DNA of 64,000 nucleotides from JAXGPP01 sp040766885 (GCA_040766885.1 JAXGPP010000007.1:387167-451166); one strand, 5' to 3'; numbered from the stretch's first letter, positions 8,976-17,688 are shown. Notes: generated from the sequence alone by a model not told the origin. Numbers and translations are program-made.

Positions 8976-9899
8976 ATGAAGAGCTTTTCCGACAGGCTGT
9001 GGGCGGCAATCCAGGACAAGAGAACCCCCTCACTCGTGGGTTTGGACCCGCGACTGGGAATGCTTCCGCCCGCGGTTGTGCCGGGCGGCGAGGGGGATAG
9101 CCGGCTGGCGGCGGAGGCGTTTCGGGCGTTCTGCTGCGGCGTGATCGATGTTGTGGCGCCGCTGGTTCCGGCGGTGAAGCCGCAGGCGGCGTTTTTCGAA
9201 GAACTCGGCCCGCCGGGCATGGCCGCGCTGGCCGCGGTTATCGACTACGCGCGGTCGCAGGGGCTGCTGGTGATCCTCGACGGGAAACGGAACGATATCG
9301 GCAGCACCGCCTCGGCGTATGCCGCCGGCTACCTGGGGGCGGCCGGGCAGAGTGCCTGGGGAGCTGACGCACTGACGGTGAGTCCGTACCTGGGAGACGA
9401 CAGCCTGCGTCCGTTTGTGGACGTGGCAAACGAACGCTCGGCGGGCATCTTCATCCTGGTGAAGACCTCGAATCCGGGCGGAGGGATGTTCCAGGATCTG
9501 GTGGCCGAGGGGCGGCCGCTGTACCGGCATGTCGCCGAATACGTCGAGCAGCTTGCGCGGAGCTCGGCGGGAGAATGCGGGTATGGAAGTGTCGGCGCCG
9601 TGGTTGGAGCGACCTACCCGGAACAGCTTGCCCAATTGCGGGAAGATATGCCGCAGGCGTGGTTCCTGGTGCCCGGCTACGGCAGCCAGGGAGGAACTGC
9701 GCACGATGTGGCCGGTGCGTTTGACCAGCAAGGGTTCGGGGCCATTGTCAACAACTCGCGCGGGATCATCTTCGCGTATCGCAAAGGACCGCTGGCGGAA
9801 CGTTTCGGCGCTACTCGGTGGCAGGAGGCGGTCGAGGCGGCCACGCGGGAGATGATCGATCAGCTTGCAGCGCACACCCCAGCCGGCAGGTTGCGGTAA
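8976..9899 (+). CDS. pyrF: Orotidine 5'-phosphate decarboxylase (type 2)
   Basis: A 307-aa protein starting MKSFSDRLWAAI at 8976. It catalyses decarboxylation of OMP to UMP, the last step of de novo pyrimidine synthesis, in the cytoplasm. Diagnostic residues are visible: SLVGLDPRLG near residue 20, PAVKPQAAFFE, and the active-site segment ILDGKRNDIGST with Lys104 and Asp107. FLVPGYGSQGG and IVNNSRGI near the C-terminus form the phosphate-binding part. The length matches the longer type 2 PyrF rather than the 230-aa type 1. The open frame extends 333 bp upstream through the tRNA region and is not coding there. Confidence 0.95.
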   Translation: MKSFSDRLWAAIQDKRTPSLVGLDPRLGMLPPAVVPGGEGDSRLAAEAFRAFCCGVIDVVAPLVPAVKPQAAFFEELGPPGMAALAAVIDYARSQGLLVILDGKRNDIGSTASAYAAGYLGAAGQSAWGADALTVSPYLGDDSLRPFVDVANERSAGIFILVKTSNPGGGMFQDLVAEGRPLYRHVAEYVEQLARSSAGECGYGSVGAVVGATYPEQLAQLREDMPQAWFLVPGYGSQGGTAHDVAGAFDQQGFGAIVNNSRGIIFAYRKGPLAERFGATRWQEAVEAATREMIDQLAAHTPAGRLR

Positions 9900-9933
9900 G
9901 GCGCGGGACGGAGCGGGGAGGCTGGGGAAACGG

Positions 9934-9988
9934 GCCCACAGGGACTGTGGGCGTACTCTGGGAAAGAGCCCGCAGGGACTGCGGGGCT
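9934..9988. repeat. Pair of short hairpins between convergent pyrF and ndk
   Basis: Two tandem related inverted repeats: GCCCACA/TGTGGGC at 9934-9952 and GCCCGCA/TGCGGGGC at 9967-9988, each around GGGAC. They lie between the stop codons of two convergent genes and may act as terminators or be a small REP-like unit. Confidence 0.6.
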
Positions 9989-9995
9989 GCTATGG

Positions 9996-10457
9996 TCAGG
10001 TTTCGTCCGCGACGCGGAGCCAGCGGTCGAGCGTCGTGGGGCGGGAATGGATTTCGTCGGCGGTGAAGAAGATCTCCATTTCGCGGCGGGCCGACTCGGG
10101 GCTGTCGGAGGCGTGGATCAGGTTCATCTGCCGGCTGGTGCTGAAATCGCCGCGGATGGTGCCGGCGGGGGCATTGCGACCGTTGGTCGGGCCCACCATC
10201 GCGCGAACCACCTGGATCGCTTCGGGCCCTTCGATCACCGCCGCGACCAGCGGGGCAGCGGTGATGAAGCTTTCCAAACCGGGGTAGAAGGCTTTCTGCA
10301 CGTGCTCGGCGTAATGGCGGCGGGCCAGTTCGGGGGTGACCCGCATCATCTTCAGCGCGATCAGGTTCAGGCCCTTGTCTTCAAAACGTGCAAGCAGGCG
10401 TCCGAGCAACCGCCTTTCGATGCAGTCGGGCTTGAACAAGATCAGGGTGCGTTCCAT
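9996..10457 (-). CDS. ndk: Nucleoside diphosphate kinase
   Basis: A 153-aa protein starting MERTLILFKPD at 10457, with GGAG 8 bases upstream. It transfers the gamma phosphate from NTPs to NDPs through a phosphohistidine. The catalytic His is His115 in NLIHASDS. Other family features are the N-terminal LILFKPDCIERR, KMMRVTPELARRHYAEH, and GPTNGRNAPAGTIRGDF. Length fits the family. The open frame continues upstream, but without family sequence. Confidence 0.96.
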   Translation of the reverse strand: MERTLILFKPDCIERRLLGRLLARFEDKGLNLIALKMMRVTPELARRHYAEHVQKAFYPGLESFITAAPLVAAVIEGPEAIQVVRAMVGPTNGRNAPAGTIRGDFSTSRQMNLIHASDSPESARREMEIFFTADEIHSRPTTLDRWLRVADET

Positions 10458-10676
10458 GAAAGGCTCCTCTTCCGGGTAGTCTCTGTCGCGGAATTGTACG
10501 GAGGGCACTGGCGAGCCACAAGGATGCCACCGTCTTGAGGGGATGCGAGGGGCCGTTTTGTGGAGCTTTCCCGGCTTCGCGGGGGAAGGCTGCGAAAATG
10601 AGCCAGCAGTTGCCGATATCGAGAGGATAGGAGACGCCACGGGCCGACGGCGGCTCGGGAGTGAAGGACAGGGAAG

Positions 10677-11711
10677 ATGCGCAAATTTGAGGGTTACAGA
10701 CCCGGCCGACGACTGTCTGCGCGAACGGTCGCGCTGACGATGGCGATTGCATTGCTGGTTGTCGAGAATCTTGCATTCTCGTGGCAAGCCGGCGGCGCGC
10801 CCAAATCGCCGGCGACAGCGGCGCCGACGGCGACCGCATCGCCGGCTTCTGCCACAGCGTCGCCGTCAGTGGTCGAGGCCGAGGCGGGGTCAGGCGGAAT
10901 CGTGGCGTTGCCGGACGTGGCGCTGGATGAGTCGTGGGACGTGACGGAGGATCCGTGGTCGTTGCAGGTATTACCCGACGGATTGATGTACCGCTCGTAT
11001 CTGGCGGGTGTGAGGGAATCGCGTTTCGCCAGCGCGTGGGTCCATGAAGAGGACTTGGGCTGGATTTGGGACATCGCCCTGGGAGGCCGGGCGGCGATCG
11101 TTCGTTATGGCACCGAGGACCCGATCCACCCGGAGGGATTCGAACTGCAGATCGAAGGGGCGGGATTTCCACGGCTCGATCTGGAACACGATTGGGACCT
11201 GGCGGCCGCCGACTTCCGTTTCGGCATTCCGCTGATCTACGGGACAGAGCGGTACCAGACCAAGTTTGCGTTCTACCATCTCAGCTCACACCTGGGCGAC
11301 GAGTGGATGGTCCGCAACAACACGCTGGAGCGGATCAATTACAGCCGCAACGTGTTTGTGCTGGGCCGGTCTTATAGCCTTACGAGGGCGCTGCGGCTGT
11401 ACGGCGAACTGGGCTGGGCGTTCGACTACGACGGGGGGAGCGAACCGTGGGAGGTGCAGTTCGGGGTGGACTACCTGCCCGACTATCCCACGGGCCGCCG
11501 CGGCGCACCATTCTTCGCGCTCAACAGCCATTTGCGGCAGGAGCTTGATTTCGGCGGCAACCTCGTCGCGCAGAGCGGGTGGATGTGGCGCGGCGACAGC
11601 GGCCAGATCTTCCGCACGGGCGTGCAATACTTCACCGGCAAGAGCGAGCAGTACGAGTTCTTCAACGAGTACGAAGAGAAACTCGGCTTCGGGGTCTGGT
11701 ACGACTTCTGA
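10677..11711 (+). CDS. DUF1207 family protein, exported
   Basis: A 344-aa protein with an N-terminal signal or anchor (VALTMAIALLVVENLAFSW) followed by an Ala/Pro/Thr-rich linker (about residues 38-70). The remaining 270 residues match the planctomycete DUF1207 pattern: LPDGLMYRSYLAGVRESR, ALGGRAAIVRYGT, GFELQIEGAGFPRLD, and HLSSHLGDEWMVRN. Alternating aromatic strands near the end (QYFTGKSEQYEFFNE, GFGVWYDF) suggest an outer-membrane beta-barrel, ending in a terminal Phe as such proteins do. Function is unknown. It diverges from ndk. A 14-bp palindrome (11715-11728) follows the stop. Confidence 0.85.
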   Translation: MRKFEGYRPGRRLSARTVALTMAIALLVVENLAFSWQAGGAPKSPATAAPTATASPASATASPSVVEAEAGSGGIVALPDVALDESWDVTEDPWSLQVLPDGLMYRSYLAGVRESRFASAWVHEEDLGWIWDIALGGRAAIVRYGTEDPIHPEGFELQIEGAGFPRLDLEHDWDLAAADFRFGIPLIYGTERYQTKFAFYHLSSHLGDEWMVRNNTLERINYSRNVFVLGRSYSLTRALRLYGELGWAFDYDGGSEPWEVQFGVDYLPDYPTGRRGAPFFALNSHLRQELDFGGNLVAQSGWMWRGDSGQIFRTGVQYFTGKSEQYEFFNEYEEKLGFGVWYDF

Positions 11712-12183
11712 AGTGCCCCGCGCGGGGCGATTGTCGCAAGCAGGACGAACGATCTTGAGGGATCGCGGCACGCCCATCGATTGATCTTCCCGAATGCCAG
11801 ACAGGTGTCGCGATGCAACATTGTTGCATCGACGCGCAACAACAAACGCGTTGTTGATTTTCGTGCGTCGCGAGGCGTGGCGGCAAGTGCAAGCGGGGAA
11901 GGAGTGTCGCACCGAGCGGGTGAGCGCAAGTTCGTACGTACTTCGAGGTACGTGTTGAAGTTGGCGCTCAATCTTCCCCGTCAGCGGTTTCTGGAAGCTG
12001 CCCCGAATCGCTTGGTGGCGGGCGCGGGAAGGCGGCGCACGCCGGCAGAGGCCAGGCGATTTGCGAGCAAGGTAGAGTCGAGAAGTGGCGCGGTGGTTTA
12101 GGTGCAGCCTATCCATTGCTGGCCCTTTCGTCTGCCAGTGCCTCACTAGCCACACCATGCTCCGTTTCCACTTCCCGCTCATC
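11712..12183. other. Gene-free stretch rich in small hairpins beside the group II intron
   Basis: No gene is supported. The stretch holds a GC palindrome at 11715-11728, an inverted repeat CGATGCAA/TTGCATCG at 11811-11831, a CAACAA/TTGTTG pair just after it, an ACGTAC/GTACGT hairpin near 11940, and a REP-like hairpin (CCATTGCTGG/CCAGTG) at 12113-12140. Bases about 11874-11911 resemble 15938-15975. The 3' end of the group II intron lies somewhere in the last 100 bp. Confidence 0.5.
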
Positions 12184-12216
12184 GAACCGGACGGGCGGAT
12201 TTCCCGCATCCGGCTC
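12184..12216 (-). ncRNA. Group II intron domain V
   Basis: Read on the minus strand, the segment begins GAGCCGGATGCGGG and ends CGTCCGGTTC. It folds as a 33-nt hairpin with the expected bulge and terminal GAAA-like loop. It is the catalytic core hairpin of group II introns and lies where it should, directly after the intron-encoded protein. Confidence 0.85.
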
Positions 12217-12228
12217 TCGGACATGGGT

Positions 12229-13599
12229 TCACACGTTTCGCCCACGGAGATACCGGGTCCGCACCGCCGTTAGTTGGACCAAGCCCAACTCCCGGTAGAG
12301 GTACGAGTCGGGGTATCGATCAATACCGCGTCCCTTCCCCTTGTGCTTGTCCACCAGCCACCGGCGGAGCTGCTGGCGAACGTGCAGGTCGATGTTGCGG
12401 TACGCTGCGCTGACTGGCCCTTGGCCAAAGTAGTTGGCCCAGCCCGTCAACATGCGGTTTAACCGCTTGACCACCGTCGCTTCGTCCAGCAGCAGTTGGC
12501 TCCGATGGGTCGTCTCGCTGATCTTGGCTTGCAGGCGTTTCACCGCCTTCTTCGACGGACGGGTGCTAAGCACCATCCGTCGCCGGTTCCAAGACCACGC
12601 GGGACCAATCGTATACCCCAGAAAGTCGAACCTTTCCGCCGGCAGATGACAGAGCCGCGTTTTGGACTCGTTCACCGTCAATTTCAGCTGCGCCATCATG
12701 TTCCGCATCACCGTCATGGCTTTCTCCGCCGTGCCGCGACACAGGATCACAAAGTCGTCCGCATAGTTGACGATTTTGGCCCGCAGAGCTTGCTCGTGTC
12801 CCAGGAGTTTCCAGCCCAGTACGAACCTCCGCATGTAGAGGTTACTGAGCAGCGGTGAAATCGGAGCCCCTTGCGGGGTTCCTCGTCCCGTGTCCTTGCC
12901 GCGAGTCGTCCGCTGCGTATGCCCCCGCTCATCCGTCTCTTCGACCGGTGCCACCAGCCACATCTTCAGCAGATGCAACAGGCCCTTGTCGCTGATGCGG
13001 CGTGCGAGGCACTGCATCAATTCCGCATGCGGAATCGTGTCGAAGTACCCGCTCAAGTCCGCGTCCACCACCTGCGTATGTCCGTAGCAAACCCAGCGAT
13101 GGACTTCCTTCACGGCGTCCAGGGCGCTGCGGTCCGCCCGGTAGGCATACTGCTCTGGTTGCAGATCGACCTCAAAGATGGACTCCAGGATCAGAAGCAC
13201 CGCGGTCTGAACGACGCGATCCTTGATCGTGGGAATCCCCAGGGGCCGCTGCTTTCCATCCGGCTTGGGGATGTAGACCCGCCGGACTGCCTGCGGATGA
13301 TACTTCTTGGTCCGAAGTTCGTCCGCCAGTTCGTCCAACCACCGCTTGACTCCGTAGTCCAAGATCCACGAAAACGTCTGCTCATCCACGCCCGGCGCGC
13401 CATCATTGAAACGGCATCGCCAGAACGCAACCCAGAGCACATCTTCGCGGCAAACCTTGTCGTACAGCGAATAAAAGCGGAACTTGGGCGACTCCTTCGC
13501 TTTCGCGTGCAACGCCTCCCGAAGCTTCTGAACCTTTTCCACGTTCGTAGGCTCTTCGCCAATCGTCATCGGTCCCTTGCTCCTTCTTGCGTTATCCAT
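12229..13599 (-). CDS. ltrA: Group II intron reverse transcriptase/maturase
   Basis: A 456-aa protein. Reverse transcriptase blocks are in order: RRVYIPKPDGKQRPLGIP (RT2), VVDADLSGYFDTIPH (RT3), GTPQGAPISPLLSNLYM (RT4), IVNYADDFVILCRG with the catalytic YADD (RT5), and FDFLGYTI (RT7). The maturase (X/GIIM) domain follows, about residues 350-430 (RLNRMLTGWANYFGQG). The protein ends soon after, so there is no HNH endonuclease domain. It binds and helps splice its intron and drives target-primed mobility. Its intron is broken by an IS66 element upstream of this gene, so the protein may persist without a functional ribozyme. Confidence 0.95.
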   Translation of the reverse strand: MDNARRSKGPMTIGEEPTNVEKVQKLREALHAKAKESPKFRFYSLYDKVCREDVLWVAFWRCRFNDGAPGVDEQTFSWILDYGVKRWLDELADELRTKKYHPQAVRRVYIPKPDGKQRPLGIPTIKDRVVQTAVLLILESIFEVDLQPEQYAYRADRSALDAVKEVHRWVCYGHTQVVDADLSGYFDTIPHAELMQCLARRISDKGLLHLLKMWLVAPVEETDERGHTQRTTRGKDTGRGTPQGAPISPLLSNLYMRRFVLGWKLLGHEQALRAKIVNYADDFVILCRGTAEKAMTVMRNMMAQLKLTVNESKTRLCHLPAERFDFLGYTIGPAWSWNRRRMVLSTRPSKKAVKRLQAKISETTHRSQLLLDEATVVKRLNRMLTGWANYFGQGPVSAAYRNIDLHVRQQLRRWLVDKHKGKGRGIDRYPDSYLYRELGLVQLTAVRTRYLRGRNV

Positions 13600-13883
13600 G
13601 AACTAAGGCCCCTTCCCTCCCCCGGTATTACCCGGCTTCCACGGTACTACGAGCCTCTCCGCCATCTCCACCGGCCCGGCCTGTCCCTCGCGGGCGTCCA
13701 GTTGGGATCTCTCCCACCGGCGAGACTTCCCTTGTTGAATCCGATGTCCGTTCGTGACATGCCGACGCCACTACCCCGGCGGAACCGTGGGGTGCTCTTG
13801 TCGTTCTGCTTCCCCCACGGCGGCGGCCTTCCCGGAATTCGAGGCCGGTCGGCTTCCGCATCTTTCCTTTCGAGGCCTGCTCA

Positions 13884-15528
13884 GCGTTCACGTCGCCGTT
13901 CACGGTTTTCTATGCCTTGGTCGTCAAAAAGTGATCTTGGTGAAATCTCCGGAGATCGGTTATCACGGAGGCCATGGCAAGACTGTACACGGAAGTCGAA
14001 GTCCGGCGCTTGATTGAGGAAGCGATTGCACCGCTGCTCGAGAGGATCTCGCAGCTGGAAGCTCAGTTGGCGGCGGCGAAGAAGGACTCGTCGACCTCGT
14101 CGAAACCACCCTCGAGTGATATCGTGAAACCGCCGCGACCGGATGCGAAGAGCCGTGGCGGTCGAAAGAGAAAACGGCGACCCGGTGGACAGAAAGGACA
14201 TCCGCGACACGAGCGACCACCCTTTCCGCCTGAGCAAGTGGATAAGATTTGGTCTTACGAGTGGGATGCCGCTTCGTTGTCGGCGGAGTGGGTGCCGTTG
14301 GACGAATATCAGACGATCCAGCAAGTGGAGTTGCTGCCGAAGCTGTTCGAAGTGACGGAGCATCGGGCACGCCTGTATCGGCACTGCCTGACAGGACAGG
14401 TGGCGGCGGCGCCTCTGCCGCAGGCCGTCCGACAGGGAGGCTTGATCGGTCCACGTCTGTCGGCTTTGATCGCCTACCAGAAAGGCGCCTGCCACATGAC
14501 CTACCGGGTCATCCAGACGTTCCTGCGCGATGTGTGCCAGTTGGACTTCTCCACGGGCCAACTGGTCAAGATTGTCGGCAAAGCGAGCGCAGCTTTGCTG
14601 TCCAGCTATGAACAACTGCAAACCTTGCTGCCCACATGCACGATGGTCAACATCGATGAGACGGGACATCCGGAGAACGGCCAGAAGTTCTGGACGTGGG
14701 GATTCCATGCGCCCGGCCCGGACAGATTCACGTTGTTTCATATCGACGCGGCGCGGAGCTCGGACGTGCTCAAGGAATTCCTGGGGGAGACGTTTTCCGG
14801 CGTGGTCGGCTGCGACTATCACAGCGCCTACCGCAAGTTCTTGGATGACGTCGGGGCCAACATGCAGTTCTGTTGGGCGCACCTGATCCGCGACGTGAAA
14901 TTCCTGACCACACTGCTGGATCGCGCCACGCGCGGCTATGGCGAGCGGTTGCTGGCGGCGATTAAACGGCTCTTTCGTGTGTGGCACCAACGGGACATCC
15001 TGCGATCGGATCGCTGGAAACAGTCGGCAGACCGTGCTCAACGCGACGTGCTCAAGGTGGCCAAGCGTCCGCCCAGCCGCCGCGAAGCCCAGAACATCGC
15101 CAAGCGCTTTTGCAAGCACGGCACCCACTATTTTCGCTTTCTGAACACGCCAGGCGTTGAGCCCACAAACAACGCCATGGAACAACGGTTTCGCTTTGTC
15201 GTGATCGACCGCAAAATCACCCAGGGGACGCGCGGCGAAGCAGGACGCTCGTGGTGTGAGCGTATCTGGACGGTGCTTGCCACGTGTGCCCAACGGGGCC
15301 GCTCGGCATTCCTCTTCCTACAGGAAACGATGGACGCATTCCTCTCAGGACGCACACTTCCCACTCTGGCACTCAACTCCACGTAGCCGATGCCCAGTCG
15401 TCCCCAAGCCTCATCAGTATCCCCACAGGCTCCAACTGCCTTCTCCTCTTCTCACATTAGCATTCACAACAAGAACCTCGATGTGATGCTGCGCGCCCAA
15501 CGAAAACCGTGAACGGCGACGCGTTCAC
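13884..15528 (+). mobile_element. IS66-family insertion sequence with 8-bp target duplications
   Basis: The element is 13892-15520 (1629 bp), bounded by 19-bp inverted repeats GTCGCCGTTCACGGTTTTC at both ends. The 8-bp direct repeat GCGTTCAC lies directly outside each end (13884-13891 and 15521-15528). An 8-bp duplication is the IS66-family value. It carries a single transposase gene and no tnpA/tnpB. Intact ends and duplication point to a fairly recent insertion, into the group II intron. Confidence 0.92.
13974..15386 (+). CDS. IS66-family transposase (TnpC)
   Basis: A 470-aa DDE transposase. The N-terminal part has a leucine-zipper-like helix (RLIEEAIAPLLERISQLEAQL) followed by SSKPPSSD and the basic RGGRKRKRRPGGQKGH region typical of TnpC. 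The catalytic residues are the Asp in VNIDETG, the Asp in GCDYHSAY and the Glu in EPTNNAMEQRFR. The C-terminal part has the short IS66 tail. It is full length and appears intact within an element that has both inverted repeats. Confidence 0.95.
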   Translation: MARLYTEVEVRRLIEEAIAPLLERISQLEAQLAAAKKDSSTSSKPPSSDIVKPPRPDAKSRGGRKRKRRPGGQKGHPRHERPPFPPEQVDKIWSYEWDAASLSAEWVPLDEYQTIQQVELLPKLFEVTEHRARLYRHCLTGQVAAAPLPQAVRQGGLIGPRLSALIAYQKGACHMTYRVIQTFLRDVCQLDFSTGQLVKIVGKASAALLSSYEQLQTLLPTCTMVNIDETGHPENGQKFWTWGFHAPGPDRFTLFHIDAARSSDVLKEFLGETFSGVVGCDYHSAYRKFLDDVGANMQFCWAHLIRDVKFLTTLLDRATRGYGERLLAAIKRLFRVWHQRDILRSDRWKQSADRAQRDVLKVAKRPPSRREAQNIAKRFCKHGTHYFRFLNTPGVEPTNNAMEQRFRFVVIDRKITQGTRGEAGRSWCERIWTVLATCAQRGRSAFLFLQETMDAFLSGRTLPTLALNST

Positions 15529-15695
15529 TCACGTTTCGGCCTGCCACGTTGCCGAGTCGCCAAAAGCGACCTTCTACACCGCAGACTCAGACGGCTTTGT
15601 CACCTCCACCGCCCCCACGGTTGCTACCGGCTGGAACGACCCTTGCCGGACAGGACTTGCACCTGCTAGACATCAGACTCCTTTTCAAGGCGTAC

Positions 15696-15865
15696 ACGAA
15701 TTGAGAAAGAACGAACACGGGTGGCGCCCGTCGGATCGGGTCGCACCGTGCCGGCGGACGGAGGTCCGTCGCGGCCGGGGTTTAGTATACCCGTGTCCAT
15801 GTATCTTTGTCAATCCAAGAAACGGCCGGAACCGGCCCGCTTTCTTGGGTTTCTGGTGGGGGTGG
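15696..15865 (-). repeat. Dispersed ~170-bp repeat, copy A (carries a promoter)
   Basis: It matches 17689-17854 in the same orientation. Both share, on the minus strand, CCACCCCC..CCAGAAACCC, GGCCG, TTGACA, ATACATG, GGTATA, a small CGACG..CCTCCGTC hairpin and the end block GTTCGTTCTTTCTCAATTCG. Similarity is interrupted in the GC-rich middle. Copy A ends where the group II intron appears to begin. Confidence 0.8.
15784..15813 (-). promoter_or_regulatory. Sigma70-like promoter in copy A, reading toward the group II intron
   Basis: On the minus strand TTGACA (15813-15808) is followed after 18 bases by TATACT (15789-15784). A perfect GACGGA-CC-TCCGTC hairpin lies downstream in the predicted leader. 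The transcript would enter the intron. The matching promoter in copy B has TTGACA, the same 18-bp spacing and TATATT. Confidence 0.7.
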
Positions 15866-16064
15866 ACGGTGGGCGGCGGGTTCCCTGTGGCTTTCAAGGC
15901 CCCAAGCGAAACGCCCCTGAGGGTGTTTCGCTTCGTTACGGCGCGAGACGCGGCGGCAAGTGCAAGGCAGGAAGGGTTTTCGTGCTACATGGCTCGACGC
16001 AAGTGATTCCACCCTTATGGCTGAAGTGTTTCGGTTCCTAGAGGGGGCTGGAGTTAGAAGTTAG

Positions 16065-17601
16065 GAGTTAGAAGCAGGCCTTTGTACTAGCATCGATTCA
16101 TGACGTATTGGTGCGGCTTTGCGCCAGCACACGGGCCGTCGAGACATGGCTTCGGCGTCGTTTGTCCATTTTGGGTGGGGGCCGCTTGGGACCGCGTTGA
16201 TGCTTGCGATAGCGGGCAAGATCCACCTGTCGCGCCAGGCGGATCAGTGCACGGGCCATACGGGCGGGCGTCAAGCGTGCGTACTTACGCCGCCAGTATT
16301 CGTCGGGCAGGGCGATATCCAGGCCGCGATGCGTGTGGGCCACTTCGTCGCAGAGATAGTAGAAGGAAAGCTGCGTCTGCGCCGTTTCGTGGCCATGCAC
16401 CGCCCGCAGTGCCGCCAGGACCACGCTCAGCAGGTTGTAGCAGACCAAGGCCATCGAGAAGGCGAACAGCGCGGCACGCGGGTAGCCCAGCGTCTCGATC
16501 TCTCCCTCCAGGTTCTGCGCCAGCTCGCAAAAGGCGGTTTCGATGGTCCAGCGCCGGCGATACAAATCGGCCACGCGCTCGGCCGATACTTTCCGCGGGA
16601 GGTTGGTCAGCAGATGGATCTCGGTGTCTCCGTCCCGGGTGGGTTGATGGAGTACGACCGTCACGCGGCGGATCTTGATGGCGCGGCCTTCCTTGTCGAA
16701 AATCCGCATGCTCTGCTCGTAGACCACTCCGGTTTCCGTCTCGCCGACGCGATTGCGTCGGCCGATCAGTTCATAGCGCAATGCCTGGGCGTGCTGACGG
16801 ATAAGGAAGTAACCCCGCTGTGCTTGGATGCCGAACAGGAAGTCCGTCGTGCAGAAATTCCGGTCGCCGATCCACAGGTCGCGCGGCGCCACGGTCTCCA
16901 GCACCTGCGGCAACAGACTGCGTTCCTGCGCGTGCCCGTCCTCGCAAGGGATCACGTCGATCGCCAGCTTCAAGCGCGGATCCAGGACCACCACGCAATG
17001 CCCCGGCAGCGGGGCCGCGTTGAGCTTCCGCAATGCTCCCAGCCGGCGCTGCGTGCGACGCAAGTGGTTGCCATCGAGGATCTTCACGCGGTAACCGGGC
17101 ACCAACTCCGGCAGCGTGCCTCCACTGTTGGTAATGATCGCTTCCATGCGCGCGGCCGTCTCGGCCACCAGCTGCCGAGAGACGTTACTCTCCATCCGCT
17201 GCAGCTTGTCGTAGACGGCCTTGACCGTCACGCCGACTGCCTTGGCCTTAGCCTGATACGCCGCATGCACCGAGGGATGGATCTTGCAGGCCACCAGCCC
17301 CATCATCTCGGCCACGGTCGAGAACATGAGCTGCCGATTGGCCTGCCGCTCGGCGGCTTCCTCGAACAATCCGTCGAGACGCTCGGCCGAAAGCACGTTC
17401 TCCATGGCCGCACGCACCATCACGCACACCGGCGCTTTCTGCTCGAAACGATCAATCACTTCCTGAAGAATCATTGGAATGCCTCCTGGAGAAATCGCGG
17501 TTCTTCTCCAAGTATAGGCACCGGTCATCGACGCAACTCATTGCCGCAAGCCGCCTTGGTAACCGGCTCCGCATGCTAGTACAAAGGCCTGGAGTTAGAA
17601 G
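16065..17601 (-). mobile_element. IS4-type insertion sequence with 10-bp target duplications
   Basis: The element is 16075-17591 (1517 bp) with 19-bp terminal inverted repeats CAGGCCTTTGTACTAGCAT. The 10-bp direct repeat GAGTTAGAAG flanks both ends (16065-16074 and 17592-17601). It inserted in a degenerate array of GAGTTAGAAGTTAG-type repeats, remnants of which continue on both sides. One transposase gene fills it. Confidence 0.92.
16098..17474 (-). CDS. IS4-family DDE transposase
   Basis: A 458-aa protein starting MILQEVIDRFEQK at 17474, chosen because GGAGG lies 7 bases upstream and the start falls inside the element. The DDE-type residues lie in VKILDGNHLRR (Asp), LWIGDRNFCTTDF (Asp) and the Y-x2-R-x3-E segment of LYRRRWTIETAF (Glu). 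The C-terminal tail is basic (GPKRPPPKMDKRRR). It is full length and bounded by intact inverted repeats, so it is probably active. Confidence 0.93.
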   Translation of the reverse strand: MILQEVIDRFEQKAPVCVMVRAAMENVLSAERLDGLFEEAAERQANRQLMFSTVAEMMGLVACKIHPSVHAAYQAKAKAVGVTVKAVYDKLQRMESNVSRQLVAETAARMEAIITNSGGTLPELVPGYRVKILDGNHLRRTQRRLGALRKLNAAPLPGHCVVVLDPRLKLAIDVIPCEDGHAQERSLLPQVLETVAPRDLWIGDRNFCTTDFLFGIQAQRGYFLIRQHAQALRYELIGRRNRVGETETGVVYEQSMRIFDKEGRAIKIRRVTVVLHQPTRDGDTEIHLLTNLPRKVSAERVADLYRRRWTIETAFCELAQNLEGEIETLGYPRAALFAFSMALVCYNLLSVVLAALRAVHGHETAQTQLSFYYLCDEVAHTHRGLDIALPDEYWRRKYARLTPARMARALIRLARQVDLARYRKHQRGPKRPPPKMDKRRRSHVSTARVLAQSRTNTS

Positions 17602-17688
17602 TTAGGAGTTGGAAGTTGTTGGTTGGCTGGTGCTTCCAGGGCAGGGAATGGGCGCGGGCCCGTCGCGAGGCTGGCAGTGGCGAGTGTG

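Larger units (their letters stand above)
12150..15698 (-). mobile_element. Group II intron, interrupted by an IS66-type element (ends approximate)
   Basis: The minus strand carries a maturase gene (12229-13599) followed 13 bp later by a clear domain V at 12184-12216: GAGCCGGATGCGGG, then AAA-type loop, then the pairing CGTCCGGTTC. Upstream of the maturase is structured sequence that continues, after removal of the IS66 element at 13892-15520 and one target copy, into 15521-15698 (GCAGGTGCAAGTCCTGTC, GGGTCGTTCCAGCCGG), which looks like domain I. The 5' end is probably near GTGTACGCC at about 15690-15698, where similarity between two copies of a flanking repeat stops. The 3' end was not resolved. 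The IS insertion should prevent splicing. Confidence 0.65.

Noticed and set aside
13881..15293. A 470-codon open frame on the minus strand within the IS66 element
   Set aside because: Antisense shadow of the transposase, which has complete DDE motifs on the plus strand.
15685..15897. Short frames in the two 170-bp repeats that both end in PCSFFLNS
   Set aside because: The similar ending comes from the shared DNA repeat; the rest of the frames do not match and no ribosome site precedes them.
16119..17579. A 486-codon open frame on the plus strand within the IS4-type element
   Set aside because: Antisense shadow of the transposase.
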